Positions 28,901 through 38,699 of a DNA stretch of 61,180 bases are shown one piece after another. Position 1 is the first letter of the stretch, and each line of letters opens with the position of its first letter. Location of the stretch: positions 1 to 61,180 of the forward strand of contig JANBTH010000018.1 in assembly GCA_027578815.1 (NCBI GenBank), written 5' to 3'. Both the position numbers and the translations under genes were made by a program. The notes below the pieces were generated by a model. The model ran no database searches and was not told the DNA's origin. It saw nothing but the letters and a program-made list of their open reading frames with translations. The stretch comes from Coemansia sp. RSA 1804. Lineage: Eukaryota; Kickxellomycota; Kickxellomycetes; Kickxellales; Kickxellaceae.

Positions 28901-31900
28901 TTACTTTCGAAACACAGCGCTAAGAAGGGGTTTAGCAGCCTCGCGCTTCAGGTAACGCAAGTGTGAGGCAAAGTTCAGCGAGTTCCAGAACAACTGGCTG
29001 TATTCGAGAGCGGTGATGATATCGTCGAGCCGCACAGAAACAGCCTTTGCATCGGCAGCCAGGCCATGGGCGTCCCAGATATCGTTGATCCGTCTGACAG
29101 CATCGGCCACGACTTCAGGCGAAAGGTCATCGGCCGTCCCGTTTCCACCAGCACCGATACTATTGTTGCTGTTGTTGTCGACGTCCATTTCTGCTGCGGT
29201 TGGCGAAGAAAGATCACCATCGACATCCCTTTCGTCCTTCTTGGATCTAGCACCGCTCTTCTTTCTCCGCGCATTCTGGTGCGCAGTCACGGCCTGCTTG
29301 AGCCGTGCAGCCTGCACTTTCCCGGCCACAAACAAGTGATATGGAGTCTGCGGGTTCATCAGCTTGAATCTGTCGGCAATCTGCGGATCAATCAGATCAA
29401 CAATAGGAGCCGAGGACGTTGAGGTTCCGGCGCCGCCAGCAGATGGCTTGCCAGGATTGGCAGGCGTGCGCAAGTGTTTCTTCTGGCTCTGGCTGTTGCT
29501 GGCGGTGTCTCCAAAAGAATCGCCAGCAGCAGAATTTTCGCCAAAACCCGACGAGCTAATAAAAGACATCAGATCACCGTCGCCATCTTCAGTCTCGCCG
29601 CCTAAACCACTGGCTGAAGCAGAAGCAGCAGCAGAATCAGCGGCAGTACCAGCAGAAGGTTGCTGCTCAAAGGGACGCAGCCAATGGACACGCAAAAGCC
29701 GTGCAATCTCGTCAGACCTGGCAACCGATCTGTCCCAGCACCGCTGCGCCAAAATATCCAGATCATGCACAAACTGAAGCGACATCTGCGGCCGCTTAGC
29801 CTTGGCAACGTAGCCGCGCTGGTACGCCGACCGGTCAAACGGCTCGCCCATGTGCCGCTCAAACACGGCGGCCATATCAAGAGACGACGAATTGCGCGAC
29901 GACGGCGCCCGGTCGCTCGCACTCGCACTCCTTACATCGTCGTCGGCATCGACATCGGGATCAGCCTCAGCATCGTTGCCGCTAGCAGCAGCAGCAGAAG
30001 AAGAAACGGCAGAAGCAGAATTCCGCGCCTCGTCGCTGACAAGAAGATCCTCAAACAAGTGCTCTCTGATCTGCAGCACACAGGCGTAAAGATGGATCTG
30101 ACACGACGCGCCCATGATCTCAAAGTTGGCGTGACGACGAGCCGAGAACGAGTCGGCGTAGCGATCCAGCTCGCCGCGCCACTGGCGGATTCGGCGCTCA
30201 AGCGCAGTGACTGCGGCGCACAGCTTGCGAAGACGCGCGGGCCACGGCAGCGCGTGTGTTGGCAGGTTGTCGTAGAACAGCGTGCCGCGGTCGACGCGCG
30301 GGAAGAACAGGCGGAACAGCTCGGTGCGCTGGTCGATGAGCTGACCCATGATCAGCGCCAGAATCAGATCAACGCGGCAGTTGGAGACCGATGCGGCCGG
30401 ACGCTGCGTGTAGTCGGCCAGCCCCATCTCCCACGCCAGCGCGCCCGACGGGTTCTCTGTTGCCCACAGCTCCTCGCTGCACGGCAGCCAGACCCAGTGC
30501 CACCCGGGCTTGATTATCGGCGGCCGCCCCATCGCCAGTCCGTTGAATCGCTCCAGCTGGAACACCGACCACCATGCGCGCCGCCGCTGCTCGTGCTCCA
30601 GCACTCCGCCCGGTCGGCTCAGCACTTCGAGCCGAGCCGGATGCGAGTGCTCGGACCATCCGGACTCGTACAGCCCCATGTTGTTGGTCACCGGCGGAAG
30701 CAGAAACTCCTCGTCGAGAAGATGGAATTGCCCGATGAACGCCAGCTGCACCGCCAGCCGCTCGTACGCCGCGCCCTCCTGCCAGTGCCCGGACACCGAC
30801 ATGTACAGCGCCAGAATCGTTATTGCCTGCAGCGTTGACAGGCGTGCGCTACGCAGCGCGCCAGGCAGCAGTGTGCGCGCAGCCTTGGCATAGCGCTGGC
30901 CCCGCTTGTACGGCTTGCGCGCAGACAAGCCCGGTCCGCTCTGCTGATTCTGGGTTTGATTCGGTTGTTGGTTCTGATTTTGAGCTTGATTTTGATTTTG
31001 GTTCCGGAACCTGGCAGCAACCGCCTGCACGGCGTAGTACAGAATCGGATCAACGCGGCCCTCGACGATCTGGCGCTCAAACGTCGGACGATGCAGAATT
31101 GGCAGCCACGGATGCACATACACAAAGTACATCCGCACGCCCTCGTCCACTGTTCGTCTGATGGTTGGAAGGCCATTGTGTGCATCCTTAGCTGCTGCTG
31201 TCGCCGCCAAAGAAGCACGCCTTCCCTGATCCGTTGTGGTTGCGGTTGTAGCTGTGGTTGCTGCTGGACTTGCGCGGCCATCAGACACGCTTCTTGCAGT
31301 ATGTGCTTGTGCTGCTTGCTTCTTTCGTTGGCGCTGACTCCTCTCTGCAGATTGGTTGGCCAAGTAGGCTGCAGATGCAGATGCAGATGCAGATCCGCCA
31401 CCGTCTGCTGCCGACCTGCTTGCCGACGATACCGGCGAGTCGGTAAACCGCTGCCGCGCTGCGGGCGCAGTATTCGGTGGCGACATCCCGTCCGGATCCG
31501 CCGTCGCATGGCGAGGAAACGCATAGTTTGACGCAAACAGGGCTGCGTTGGCGGTCTCGGCATCCATCGTCAATGTCGAGCCACCAGTTCCTGCCAAGGG
31601 CAACGGAAATGCCAAAGGCGTTTGGTAATGATTGTTGTTGTTGGTGGTGGTGGTCGCTGTTCCTGTTGCATGCAGAGGCGGCGGTATTAGCGCGGCAGAG
31701 CTAGCCGCAGACAGCAGAAAATCCTGGTGTTGGCGTTGTGCGAGATTTATGTTGTTTTGATTATTCTGCGCAGGCGAGGCCCCCAGCATGGAGCTGTTAT
31801 CATGGTTGCCGGCTGGCGGCTGTCCGGTAACAGGCGTAACAAGACCAAAGTTGAACGATGGTCCGATTGTTGGAATACTACTCGGCGTTGCGTCAACAGG

Positions 31901-32944
31901 CTGGGTTGCCGAGTTTGCCGCAAGCGCCAGCAATTCGGGCGGAAGATCCAGGCCCTGCAGCCCAGTCAGCTCGGCCCACAGCTGCCGCACATCGACGATA
32001 TCAAGCAACCCGTCAAGCGTCAGATCGCCGTTTCCTTGTTGCTGCGAAGGCAGCGCCAGCGACAGCGGCTGCTGGTTTTGGTTTTGGGTTTGATATTGGT
32101 TGTCATCCATTGCTGGAATCGCCATTGCGCGCATTCCACCGCCATCCGCCGCATACCGGCGATCGTTGCTCTCTTCGCCGGAGTCGCCGGTATCCATGAT
32201 TTCGTCGGACAACACGTCATCACCAGCTGTGACAGCCAGAGGCAGCTCGTCAGCCTCCACCCGTCTCTGCCAGCCCCGGCTCTGCTGTTTGTTCTTCAAG
32301 CGAGATCCTCCCCGCTGCACATTCGCATCATCCATGGTGGCAGCATCGCCTTCAGGAGCATTCTGTTGCTGCTGCTGCTGTTGTTGTTTGCCTCGCTGCG
32401 AATCCTTGCGAGGTCTTCCTCGCTTCTTGTGCGGAGTCAGCACACACTCATACCCCTTTTTGACGCAGTAAGTGCAGCGGGGACGTTCGCCGCCACACCT
32501 GATCTTCCGCAGTCTGCAAGCTCTGCACGCCATGCCAATAGGTTTATTCGGTCCTCCGCCATTGCCACCACTATTGCCACCACTGCTGCCAACATTGCTG
32601 GAGACGGCTGTTGCTGCAGAAACGGTCATTGATCCGCCACCGCTGCTGCCCAGCGAATGCATAGGTAGTAGCGGGTTTGGTTCGGCAGGCGATTCTTCCA
32701 GCGACTGGTAGCGGTTTTGTTGCTGCTGCTGCTGTTGCTGGTGTGGTGGCATGGGGCCGGAGGACGAGGCAACTATTTCAGCAGCGGCTATCCGAGCGGC
32801 CGACACAATCTCCTCCAAACTCGGCTGTTGGTGTGGCGGGTTGTTGTTGGCCGTGCTGTTGGCATCTCCTCTTCCTCCTGCTCCGCTATTGTCGGAGGAA
32901 GCCGTGGGATCGGCGGGAACGTAGAAGCCTCTTCCCAGATCCAT
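28901..32944 (-). CDS. Zn2Cys6 fungal transcription factor, large
   Basis: This 1347-residue regulator has a Gal4-type zinc cluster at residues 140-167 (CRACRLRKIRC, then CTYCVKKGYEC; six Cys in the C-x2-C-x6-C-x6-C-x2-C-x6-C pattern). An AT-hook-like KKRGRPRK follows. A fungal-specific transcription factor domain starts near residue 596 (YFVYVHPWLPILHRPTFER) and includes the GRPPIIKPG region. Long Gln-, Asn- and Ser-rich stretches separate the domains and are typical activation or linker regions. I chose the ATG at 32944; the frame to 33061 is UTR-like. Location is nuclear by family. Target genes cannot be told. The coding region has several CAG/CAA tracts that could vary in length. No intron is needed. 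Confidence 0.92.
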   Translation of the reverse strand: MDLGRGFYVPADPTASSDNSGAGGRGDANSTANNNPPHQQPSLEEIVSAARIAAAEIVASSSGPMPPHQQQQQQQQNRYQSLEESPAEPNPLLPMHSLGSSGGGSMTVSAATAVSSNVGSSGGNSGGNGGGPNKPIGMACRACRLRKIRCGGERPRCTYCVKKGYECVLTPHKKRGRPRKDSQRGKQQQQQQQQNAPEGDAATMDDANVQRGGSRLKNKQQSRGWQRRVEADELPLAVTAGDDVLSDEIMDTGDSGEESNDRRYAADGGGMRAMAIPAMDDNQYQTQNQNQQPLSLALPSQQQGNGDLTLDGLLDIVDVRQLWAELTGLQGLDLPPELLALAANSATQPVDATPSSIPTIGPSFNFGLVTPVTGQPPAGNHDNSSMLGASPAQNNQNNINLAQRQHQDFLLSAASSAALIPPPLHATGTATTTTNNNNHYQTPLAFPLPLAGTGGSTLTMDAETANAALFASNYAFPRHATADPDGMSPPNTAPAARQRFTDSPVSSASRSAADGGGSASASASAAYLANQSAERSQRQRKKQAAQAHTARSVSDGRASPAATTATTATTTDQGRRASLAATAAAKDAHNGLPTIRRTVDEGVRMYFVYVHPWLPILHRPTFERQIVEGRVDPILYYAVQAVAARFRNQNQNQAQNQNQQPNQTQNQQSGPGLSARKPYKRGQRYAKAARTLLPGALRSARLSTLQAITILALYMSVSGHWQEGAAYERLAVQLAFIGQFHLLDEEFLLPPVTNNMGLYESGWSEHSHPARLEVLSRPGGVLEHEQRRRAWWSVFQLERFNGLAMGRPPIIKPGWHWVWLPCSEELWATENPSGALAWEMGLADYTQRPAASVSNCRVDLILALIMGQLIDQRTELFRLFFPRVDRGTLFYDNLPTHALPWPARLRKLCAAVTALERRIRQWRGELDRYADSFSARRHANFEIMGASCQIHLYACVLQIREHLFEDLLVSDEARNSASAVSSSAAAASGNDAEADPDVDADDDVRSASASDRAPSSRNSSSLDMAAVFERHMGEPFDRSAYQRGYVAKAKRPQMSLQFVHDLDILAQRCWDRSVARSDEIARLLRVHWLRPFEQQPSAGTAADSAAASASASGLGGETEDGDGDLMSFISSSGFGENSAAGDSFGDTASNSQSQKKHLRTPANPGKPSAGGAGTSTSSAPIVDLIDPQIADRFKLMNPQTPYHLFVAGKVQAARLKQAVTAHQNARRKKSGARSKKDERDVDGDLSSPTAAEMDVDNNSNNSIGAGGNGTADDLSPEVVADAVRRINDIWDAHGLAADAKAVSVRLDDIITALEYSQLFWNSLNFASHLRYLKREAAKPLLSAVFRK

Positions 32945-33316
32945 CAAAAAAAACACACACACACTACAAAATGTCTGCTGTTTCGAAACAGTAAGCTGAT
33001 ACAAGTGAGAGGGGGGAGAGAGATGGAAAGGGTTTATAGTACAAAATAGAGAATATGCCACGCAATAGAAAAAGAGGGGGGAAGAAAGGAGACAACAACC
33101 TAGGACCTACTATCTCCTTTTTCATAAGACTCCTTTCCTTGTATTGTGCAACAACAACCGACATTTGTATACAATCAAATCACTCACCCACTCAATTGCC
33201 TATGCTTTTTTCATTTTTATAATTGAAAGGCGGAGTAAGCTGTATAAAAGAGCGCAAAAAAAAAAAAAAGAAAGATTAAAGCGCGGGAATTTTGCTGATT
33301 GGCTGGAACACAAGGA
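32945..33316. other. Intergenic, GOST-like gene to Zn2Cys6 factor
   Basis: About 370 bases: the promoter/5' UTR of the Zn2Cys6 factor, with (AC)n at 32952-32963 and purine-rich stretches, then the 3' flank of the GOST-like gene with a poly-A run at 33256-33269. No gene is seen. Confidence 0.45.
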
Positions 33317-35695
33317 TTAGGATGATGATGAAGAAGCAGAAGCAGAAGCAGAAGCAGTGAAAGGCGAGGAGCTTCTGGTGCGAACCAGATGCAGACGGCC
33401 GAGAGGCGGCGGCAATGGGCGGCGGGACGATGTGGAAGCAGCGGCAGCAGCGGAATTAGAGCTTCCATCGTCCTCAGCAGGCGACAACGGATGCTGCGGC
33501 GGCAGCGGAATGGAGCGGCGCGTAATGATGGCAGGCAAGGCAGGAAGAGACACATCGGGGCAATCGAGACCACCGGCAGCCATTGCGCCCAGCACAGCCA
33601 CGAATGCGGCCCAGCGACACACCTGCACCAGCAGCACGCCAACGTAGGCGTAGTGCAGGGGAACTGCAAAGTTGGATACCAGCAGAAAGGCCAGATCCAG
33701 CGCCTGAAGCGGCAGCGCAATGTGCTGCACATGCGCCAGAAGCCGGCCCTTGCGCGCGGCGCTCCACATCAGCGCAATTGCGGCTGGCGGATGCGGCGGA
33801 GACTGCGTGGAGAGTGAAAGCAAGGATGGCGCCGACTGCAATGCCAGACCATTTTCTACGCTGGTCCACGAGCGGCCTCCGAGAACACGCAGCGTCTGGG
33901 CGGCAGACTGGGCGGATCGGGCCTCCGATTGATGCTGCCACCAGGCCGACAGCGCCGACTCGTTGCTGCTTACCAGACGCAGCGTCTGCACAGCGTGGAC
34001 TCTGCGCGTGTGGACCAGCGACGCCCAGGCATATGCCAGCGCTACGCACTCGAGCACAGCCACAGCCAGAACGCCGCCGCCGCGCGTGGCGCCGTCATAC
34101 AGCGAGGCAACGCCAACAAAGACAACCAGACCGGGAACCAGCCGCTTCTCGGCGCCAGCCAGCCGCGCACGCACAACGCCCCAGCCCTTGGCCAGCGCCA
34201 GAACCACAAGCAGCTGCGCGCCGTCGGCCAGCGCATCAACCAGACTGGTGCACACAACCACCATCGTCAGCTCATACGAGCCGCCGCCGTGACTCGCCGC
34301 GCTGTTCTGCCACAACAGTCCGAGCCGACTCAGATCGGCCACGCAGCCCATGAACCGCAGCACCGGAACAAACCCAACCACCAGCGCAGCCAGCGGCTGG
34401 CGCATCCACCGCGACTTGCCGCCCGTCATTCGGTGCCGCATCTGCATCGCCGCCCAGAGCACTGCTGCTGCCACCCACAGCGTGTAGCACACTGCCGGAT
34501 ACGCTGCCGTCTGCGTCGGCATCCATCCGGCGCCTACGTTTGTCCATTGCCCGTCGCCCCACCGGTTCGCCATTATCAGGTTGTACTTGAACTGCACCGC
34601 CGTTGCCGCGCAGTTGGCTATCACCACAGCGTACTCGCCGCCGTGCGGAACCAGCCATTCCCACTCGTACTCTACCAGAAATACCTCGTTCGCCTTTGCG
34701 TCGGCGCCCAGGAGCGGCGCATCTCCGCCGCCGGATGCTGCCCCTGCTGTGCCATTGCCGGATACAGCTGCGGTCATTGTCATTGACGACAGTGTTGAAA
34801 CCGGCGCTGCATCCGCTGCCTGGCGCTTGACCACCGCTCCCGCCGCCGTTACGCGCGTCGGCTGCGGTACCAGCAGATCAGCCTGCGCCGAGGGGCTGGA
34901 TGCCGAGATGAACGAGATCTTTGGCTGCGCTCCGCCTTGTTTGGTTGCGGTATCGGTAGCTGCCATCGTGTCGCCAGCCTCCGTGTGGACTCCTCCTTGC
35001 TCCTTGCCATCCTTCTCCTTCTCCTTTGACGCAGCAGCCTTTGGCCGCCGCAACGCAGTGATTGGCGCAATGAACTCGCTCTCCAGCCACCCACCAATGT
35101 TCGAGCACAGCATGGCGGCTGCGACATCGTCGTTACTCGCCTGTGCCCCGTTCTTTGCCGGCTCCCCGGCTCCTCCTCCCCCTCTTTCTCCGTCTCCGCC
35201 TCCGCCTCCGCCTCCGTCGCCGAAGCCCGCCCCATGCAGTCGAGCCACAAAGTTGTTGACCGCCCGCGACCGCGCAAAGATCAAGTACACGTGGTCCAGC
35301 TCCACCGCCTCGGTATCACGCACGGGCCGGTTGATCTCGTTGTTGCCCAGCGCAAGCACCCGCGACACGCGCTCGCCATCACCACCAGCTGCTCCGCCGC
35401 TGTAGCCTCTTCTTACTTTGCCTGCTGCTCCTGCAATATGCTGCTGTGCGCTTTCCTTTTCCGACGAAAACGCACCTAATTCCAACGCTACGCGTGCCCG
35501 CCCGTCGCCCCGGAAATCAAATACCCCGAGCTCGCCTATCGTTACCGCTGTGGCGTGTCTCAGTCTTGCATCTGCTGGTGCCGCGTCGAGAAGTGCTGTT
35601 TCTCCGGTGTAGTTGAGGCCTCTGACGCTTCGCAGCATCCATACCGCCACCATTCCCGCCATTACAGCCAGCTGCGTTGTCATTGTAGCGTGCAT
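33317..35695 (-). CDS. GOST/lung-7TM-like membrane protein (PTM1 relative)
   Basis: This 792-residue protein starts with a signal peptide (about residues 1-26). It has a lumenal region of about 360 residues and then seven hydrophobic segments (about 390-720). The part before the first segment (FLVEYEWEWLVP then FKYNLIMANRWGDGQW) looks like the end of a GOLD-like domain. LAKGWGVVRARL in the membrane region resembles the lung seven-transmembrane family (Ptm1, GPR107/108, TMEM87, GPR180). In relatives such proteins sit in Golgi or endosome membranes and help sorting. The lumenal part has low-complexity Gly/Ala and Lys/Glu inserts, and the tail is Ser/Ala-rich, coded by an AGCAGA repeat at 33332-33357. 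The family is moderately secure; the exact subgroup is not. Confidence 0.68.
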   Translation of the reverse strand: MHATMTTQLAVMAGMVAVWMLRSVRGLNYTGETALLDAAPADARLRHATAVTIGELGVFDFRGDGRARVALELGAFSSEKESAQQHIAGAAGKVRRGYSGGAAGGDGERVSRVLALGNNEINRPVRDTEAVELDHVYLIFARSRAVNNFVARLHGAGFGDGGGGGGGDGERGGGGAGEPAKNGAQASNDDVAAAMLCSNIGGWLESEFIAPITALRRPKAAASKEKEKDGKEQGGVHTEAGDTMAATDTATKQGGAQPKISFISASSPSAQADLLVPQPTRVTAAGAVVKRQAADAAPVSTLSSMTMTAAVSGNGTAGAASGGGDAPLLGADAKANEVFLVEYEWEWLVPHGGEYAVVIANCAATAVQFKYNLIMANRWGDGQWTNVGAGWMPTQTAAYPAVCYTLWVAAAVLWAAMQMRHRMTGGKSRWMRQPLAALVVGFVPVLRFMGCVADLSRLGLLWQNSAASHGGGSYELTMVVVCTSLVDALADGAQLLVVLALAKGWGVVRARLAGAEKRLVPGLVVFVGVASLYDGATRGGGVLAVAVLECVALAYAWASLVHTRRVHAVQTLRLVSSNESALSAWWQHQSEARSAQSAAQTLRVLGGRSWTSVENGLALQSAPSLLSLSTQSPPHPPAAIALMWSAARKGRLLAHVQHIALPLQALDLAFLLVSNFAVPLHYAYVGVLLVQVCRWAAFVAVLGAMAAGGLDCPDVSLPALPAIITRRSIPLPPQHPLSPAEDDGSSNSAAAAASTSSRRPLPPPLGRLHLVRTRSSSPFTASASASASSSSS

Positions 35696-36510
35696 CGGCT
35701 TAGTTATTTTTCACTTTAACATACAGCTCAACATATTACAAAGTATATTGCAAAACACAAGAGCTCTCTCTCTCTCTCTGTTAATAATCAACTTGCAGTA
35801 CCTTTTCACTAAACTCTTGTTAACCACCCCTTGTTCTACTGGCACTTTCTTTTTTCTTCTTTTTTTGTTACTGCGGTAGGTTTGCCTTTATTTCTTCCAC
35901 CGGCTACCATCTTTCTTGTCCTTGTCTTTATTTTCTTATGTTGCTAACCTTTGGAAAATTCCCACGTTTTTCGTCTCTACTATATTTCCATGTTTTTTCT
36001 TGTATTCTACAAGTACTAATATTCTATTCTATATTTTATTAACATTTGTACAAAAACGAAGCTGCTGCGTAATAAAAATTAATTTGCCAAAAAGACCAAA
36101 GTCAATACATGTTCAACCTTTATGTTGTTTTCACCTTTTCTTTTAGTACTTTTAATGACTTGCCTTTTCTATTTATTTAAACCAAAGAGTGCTTTTTCAT
36201 TGCATTCATTGTGTTCTTTATTTTTACCTTTTTTACATTGTAAAATTCTACCATGTTCATTCACTCATCTGACTGCTATTTTACAATAAAATAAATAATG
36301 CGACACCGGGTCATTAATGAAGATTGGTTATTTTGCTATCCATGTTCAATACCCTATATAACCCCAATAATTTCCTTCCTCATATGTACTGTTCAAACTT
36401 TATTTCCTCATTTTATTTTATTGCTGAACAATTTCTTAACAAATTGCATATAGTGACAACGTATATACGCAGAAAAGATAAAAAAAAAGTCTAGTTTATA
36501 ATTATTAGCA
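35696..36510. other. Intergenic, GOST-like gene to small ORF
   Basis: About 815 AT-rich bases between divergent genes. It has a (CT)8 microsatellite at about 35764-35779 and a TATA box at 36355-36361 ahead of the small ORF at 36511. Pyrimidine-rich frames at 35613-36146 are unsupported. Confidence 0.45.
36355..36361 (+). promoter_or_regulatory. TATA box of the small ORF at 36511
   Basis: TATATAA, about 155 bases before the ATG, followed by a pyrimidine-rich leader. It supports 36511 as a real start. Confidence 0.45.
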
Positions 36511-36765
36511 ATGTCATCAAGCAAGCCAAAAAAGGAAAAGAGCAATGCCATTACATTAGGTCTTTGTGTTCAAGTAAAGCCCACCAACGGAAACGAGAAT
36601 GGCAAAAAGGGAAAATACAATGTAGTACAAAATGAAAAAGGACAAGTTGGCTACATAGTATATAAGCCAAATGGTGGCCCCGCTTTTATACCTCTTATTG
36701 CTGATAAGAAAAAGTCAAACAATAGTAAAAAAGATAAGGAGAAAAAGGAAAAAAACAAGAGATAG
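36511..36765 (+). CDS. Small lysine-rich hypothetical protein (84 aa)
   Basis: This AT-rich ORF encodes a protein with Lys-rich ends (SSSKPKKEKS and KDKEKKEKNKR) around a compact middle (about residues 12-63) with beta-strand character: ITLGLCVQVKP, YNVVQNEKGQVGYIVYKP and PAFIPLI. This central block could form a small barrel or sheet with a basic tail, a layout seen in nucleic-acid-binding peptides, but I recognise no family. A TATA box lies about 155 bases upstream. There is no signal peptide or membrane segment. The ordered alternation of polar and hydrophobic residues in the middle argues against a chance frame. Confidence 0.5.
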   Translation: MSSSKPKKEKSNAITLGLCVQVKPTNGNENGKKGKYNVVQNEKGQVGYIVYKPNGGPAFIPLIADKKKSNNSKKDKEKKEKNKR

Positions 36766-38699
36766 ATAATGTAAACTTAAACAAAAACAACGACGACACT
36801 CGTTTTTTATACCTACACTTGTCTGCTAGTGTGATTACGGTAAATCAATCTAAAATAGCGTAGTGGCGTAGCTTTTATATGAGATTTTGAATAAAAACAC
36901 ACAAATATGAACAAAAACGCAATGCCAAATGTTTAAATACAGTAGATAAATAGGAATTTAGGTCTATAAACTAACAGAACACAGACTCATACTATAACTG
37001 CTACTTTTTGATATTTCTTTGCTGTAGCTATAGTTGCAGTTTTTAAACTAGTATATTGTTAATTAGACTAGAACTACTATGAATTTGTAAAAAAAAACTA
37101 GTTTCCAGTAAAATAATCTTATTTTCTACTAAAATATAAATAATTTGTTTATTCTTAAGATTTCTACTGTTACTTCCAGGACGGCTGTGCCTTAATAGAG
37201 CCAAGCTTCTACTTATTTACTTTTATTCGAAAATACAGCACAACGTGCTTTGTTTTAAAATTACTTCTTCTATTTTGCTGGTTTTGTTCAAGATTTTAAA
37301 AGTACTGCATTACCTCTTAGTTGTCTTTGTCTTTCAATACCCTTTAGTTTATAACCAAATGAAATCATTTGTTACTTTAGCATCTGCAACCTGCCTATCT
37401 TGTGGTGAATCAGTGCTTTCATGTATTAATCTCTTAATAGGAGGCATTTTTCTTAATCTAAATTGTTTGACTGCTTTTAATTTGCTAGCTGCTGGCTTAA
37501 GAGGTTTACTGTAAATTGTGTATAATATGAAAAAAGTGAATGCAAATTTTGAAAAGTGAAAGAAAAGAAAATGGCAACCATACAAAAAATCTTTCAATTT
37601 ATATTATGCAGCTTGTCAATAAAAATGTTTTACATTATAAGCTAAATGTGTGAATAAAAGCCAAGCTTAATGTTTTAGGCATTTTGGCTTGAATGCTTTT
37701 TAATATATTAAATTTTGTCATTTTAAACAAATATAGAATTTACTCTAATTAGATAATTGTCTCCATTAGCTACGTAATTACAGAATCCATATCCAGCTTG
37801 CGACATGCACTTTTTGTCATATCTTTTTGTTCTTGTAAGATAGGGTCATGCTGAAAACATTTGTGTATTGAAACAGAATGGCCAACTATTAAGCAAGGAA
37901 AAACGGAGTGATGTTTTAAATCTAGTAAATTGACAATCCAAAGCTTACAAAGTCCGTATTTTAATTCCAGCTCCTCTTGACATTATTGTTGGAGTATGAA
38001 GTTTTTAGTTTTTTCAACAATTTCAAATACTAAGCTAGATTTCATTTTTTACAGTATGTGAAGACACTTACTATAGAGACTTTCTACACTTGGCCATACT
38101 TATAGCCATTAAAATACCCAAATTTGTGCAAACACAAGTATTTTTACAGTATTTTATTGCAACTGCTTTCATCACTTTTTTAATACAACTGCAGTATTAA
38201 TGTCAGTGATCATTGTGAATGTTTTAGTTATATACAAATTAAATATAATTTAAATCTGTACAATGTGCTTAAAACACCCATAGAGCTTTTGCTTGCTTTT
38301 GACGACTTGAATATGCAATGAAATCAGATCCATTATATTCTACAAGGGGCTGTGTAATATAATATACAATGAATACATGTATTTCTTTGTGTAAAAAGTA
38401 AATGTGTATTAACAAAGAATATCAAAAAACTTTATACTAATTTGCACAATGTATACGAATCTTTTGTCATAAGCACCCTAAAATTAACACGGAAATTGTT
38501 ACAATGGTAGCCATGAAGAAAATAAGCAGTTTAGAAGAAACTAATAAGCTAACAAAAAGATAAAAGTGAACATGTTTAATAGGTAACTACTTTCAGTTCC
38601 AAAACCTTTTTAGTTTAATATTGGTTTCTTTTTTCTTGCTGTAGTTTTATTTAACTTTTTCAATCCATATCACTCGTTTTTAGCTATAATATTCAAAAA
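36766..38699. other. Long AT-rich gene-poor region
   Basis: About 1.9 kb, the longest gap here. It is strongly AT-rich with no ATG-started frame I would support. On the minus strand around 37349-37520 a Lys-rich frame (KPLKPAASKLKAVKQFRLRK and on to DFIWL) follows an acceptor-like CAATTTACAG and might be the last exon or relic of a small basic gene; no first exon could be placed. No repeats or RNA genes recognised. Confidence 0.4.

Noticed and set aside
29660..30838. Long plus-strand open frame of 392 codons
   Set aside because: It lies wholly antisense to the Zn2Cys6 factor, in GC-rich DNA where antisense frames are long by composition, and has Arg/His/Gln-rich non-protein-like sequence.
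33583..34786. Overlapping plus-strand frames of 250-285 codons
   Set aside because: They are antisense to the GOST-like gene, Arg/Pro/Ala-rich, and show no domain.
37245..37514. 89-codon hydrophobic frame
   Set aside because: It starts at GTG, and its opposite strand has the more protein-like frame.
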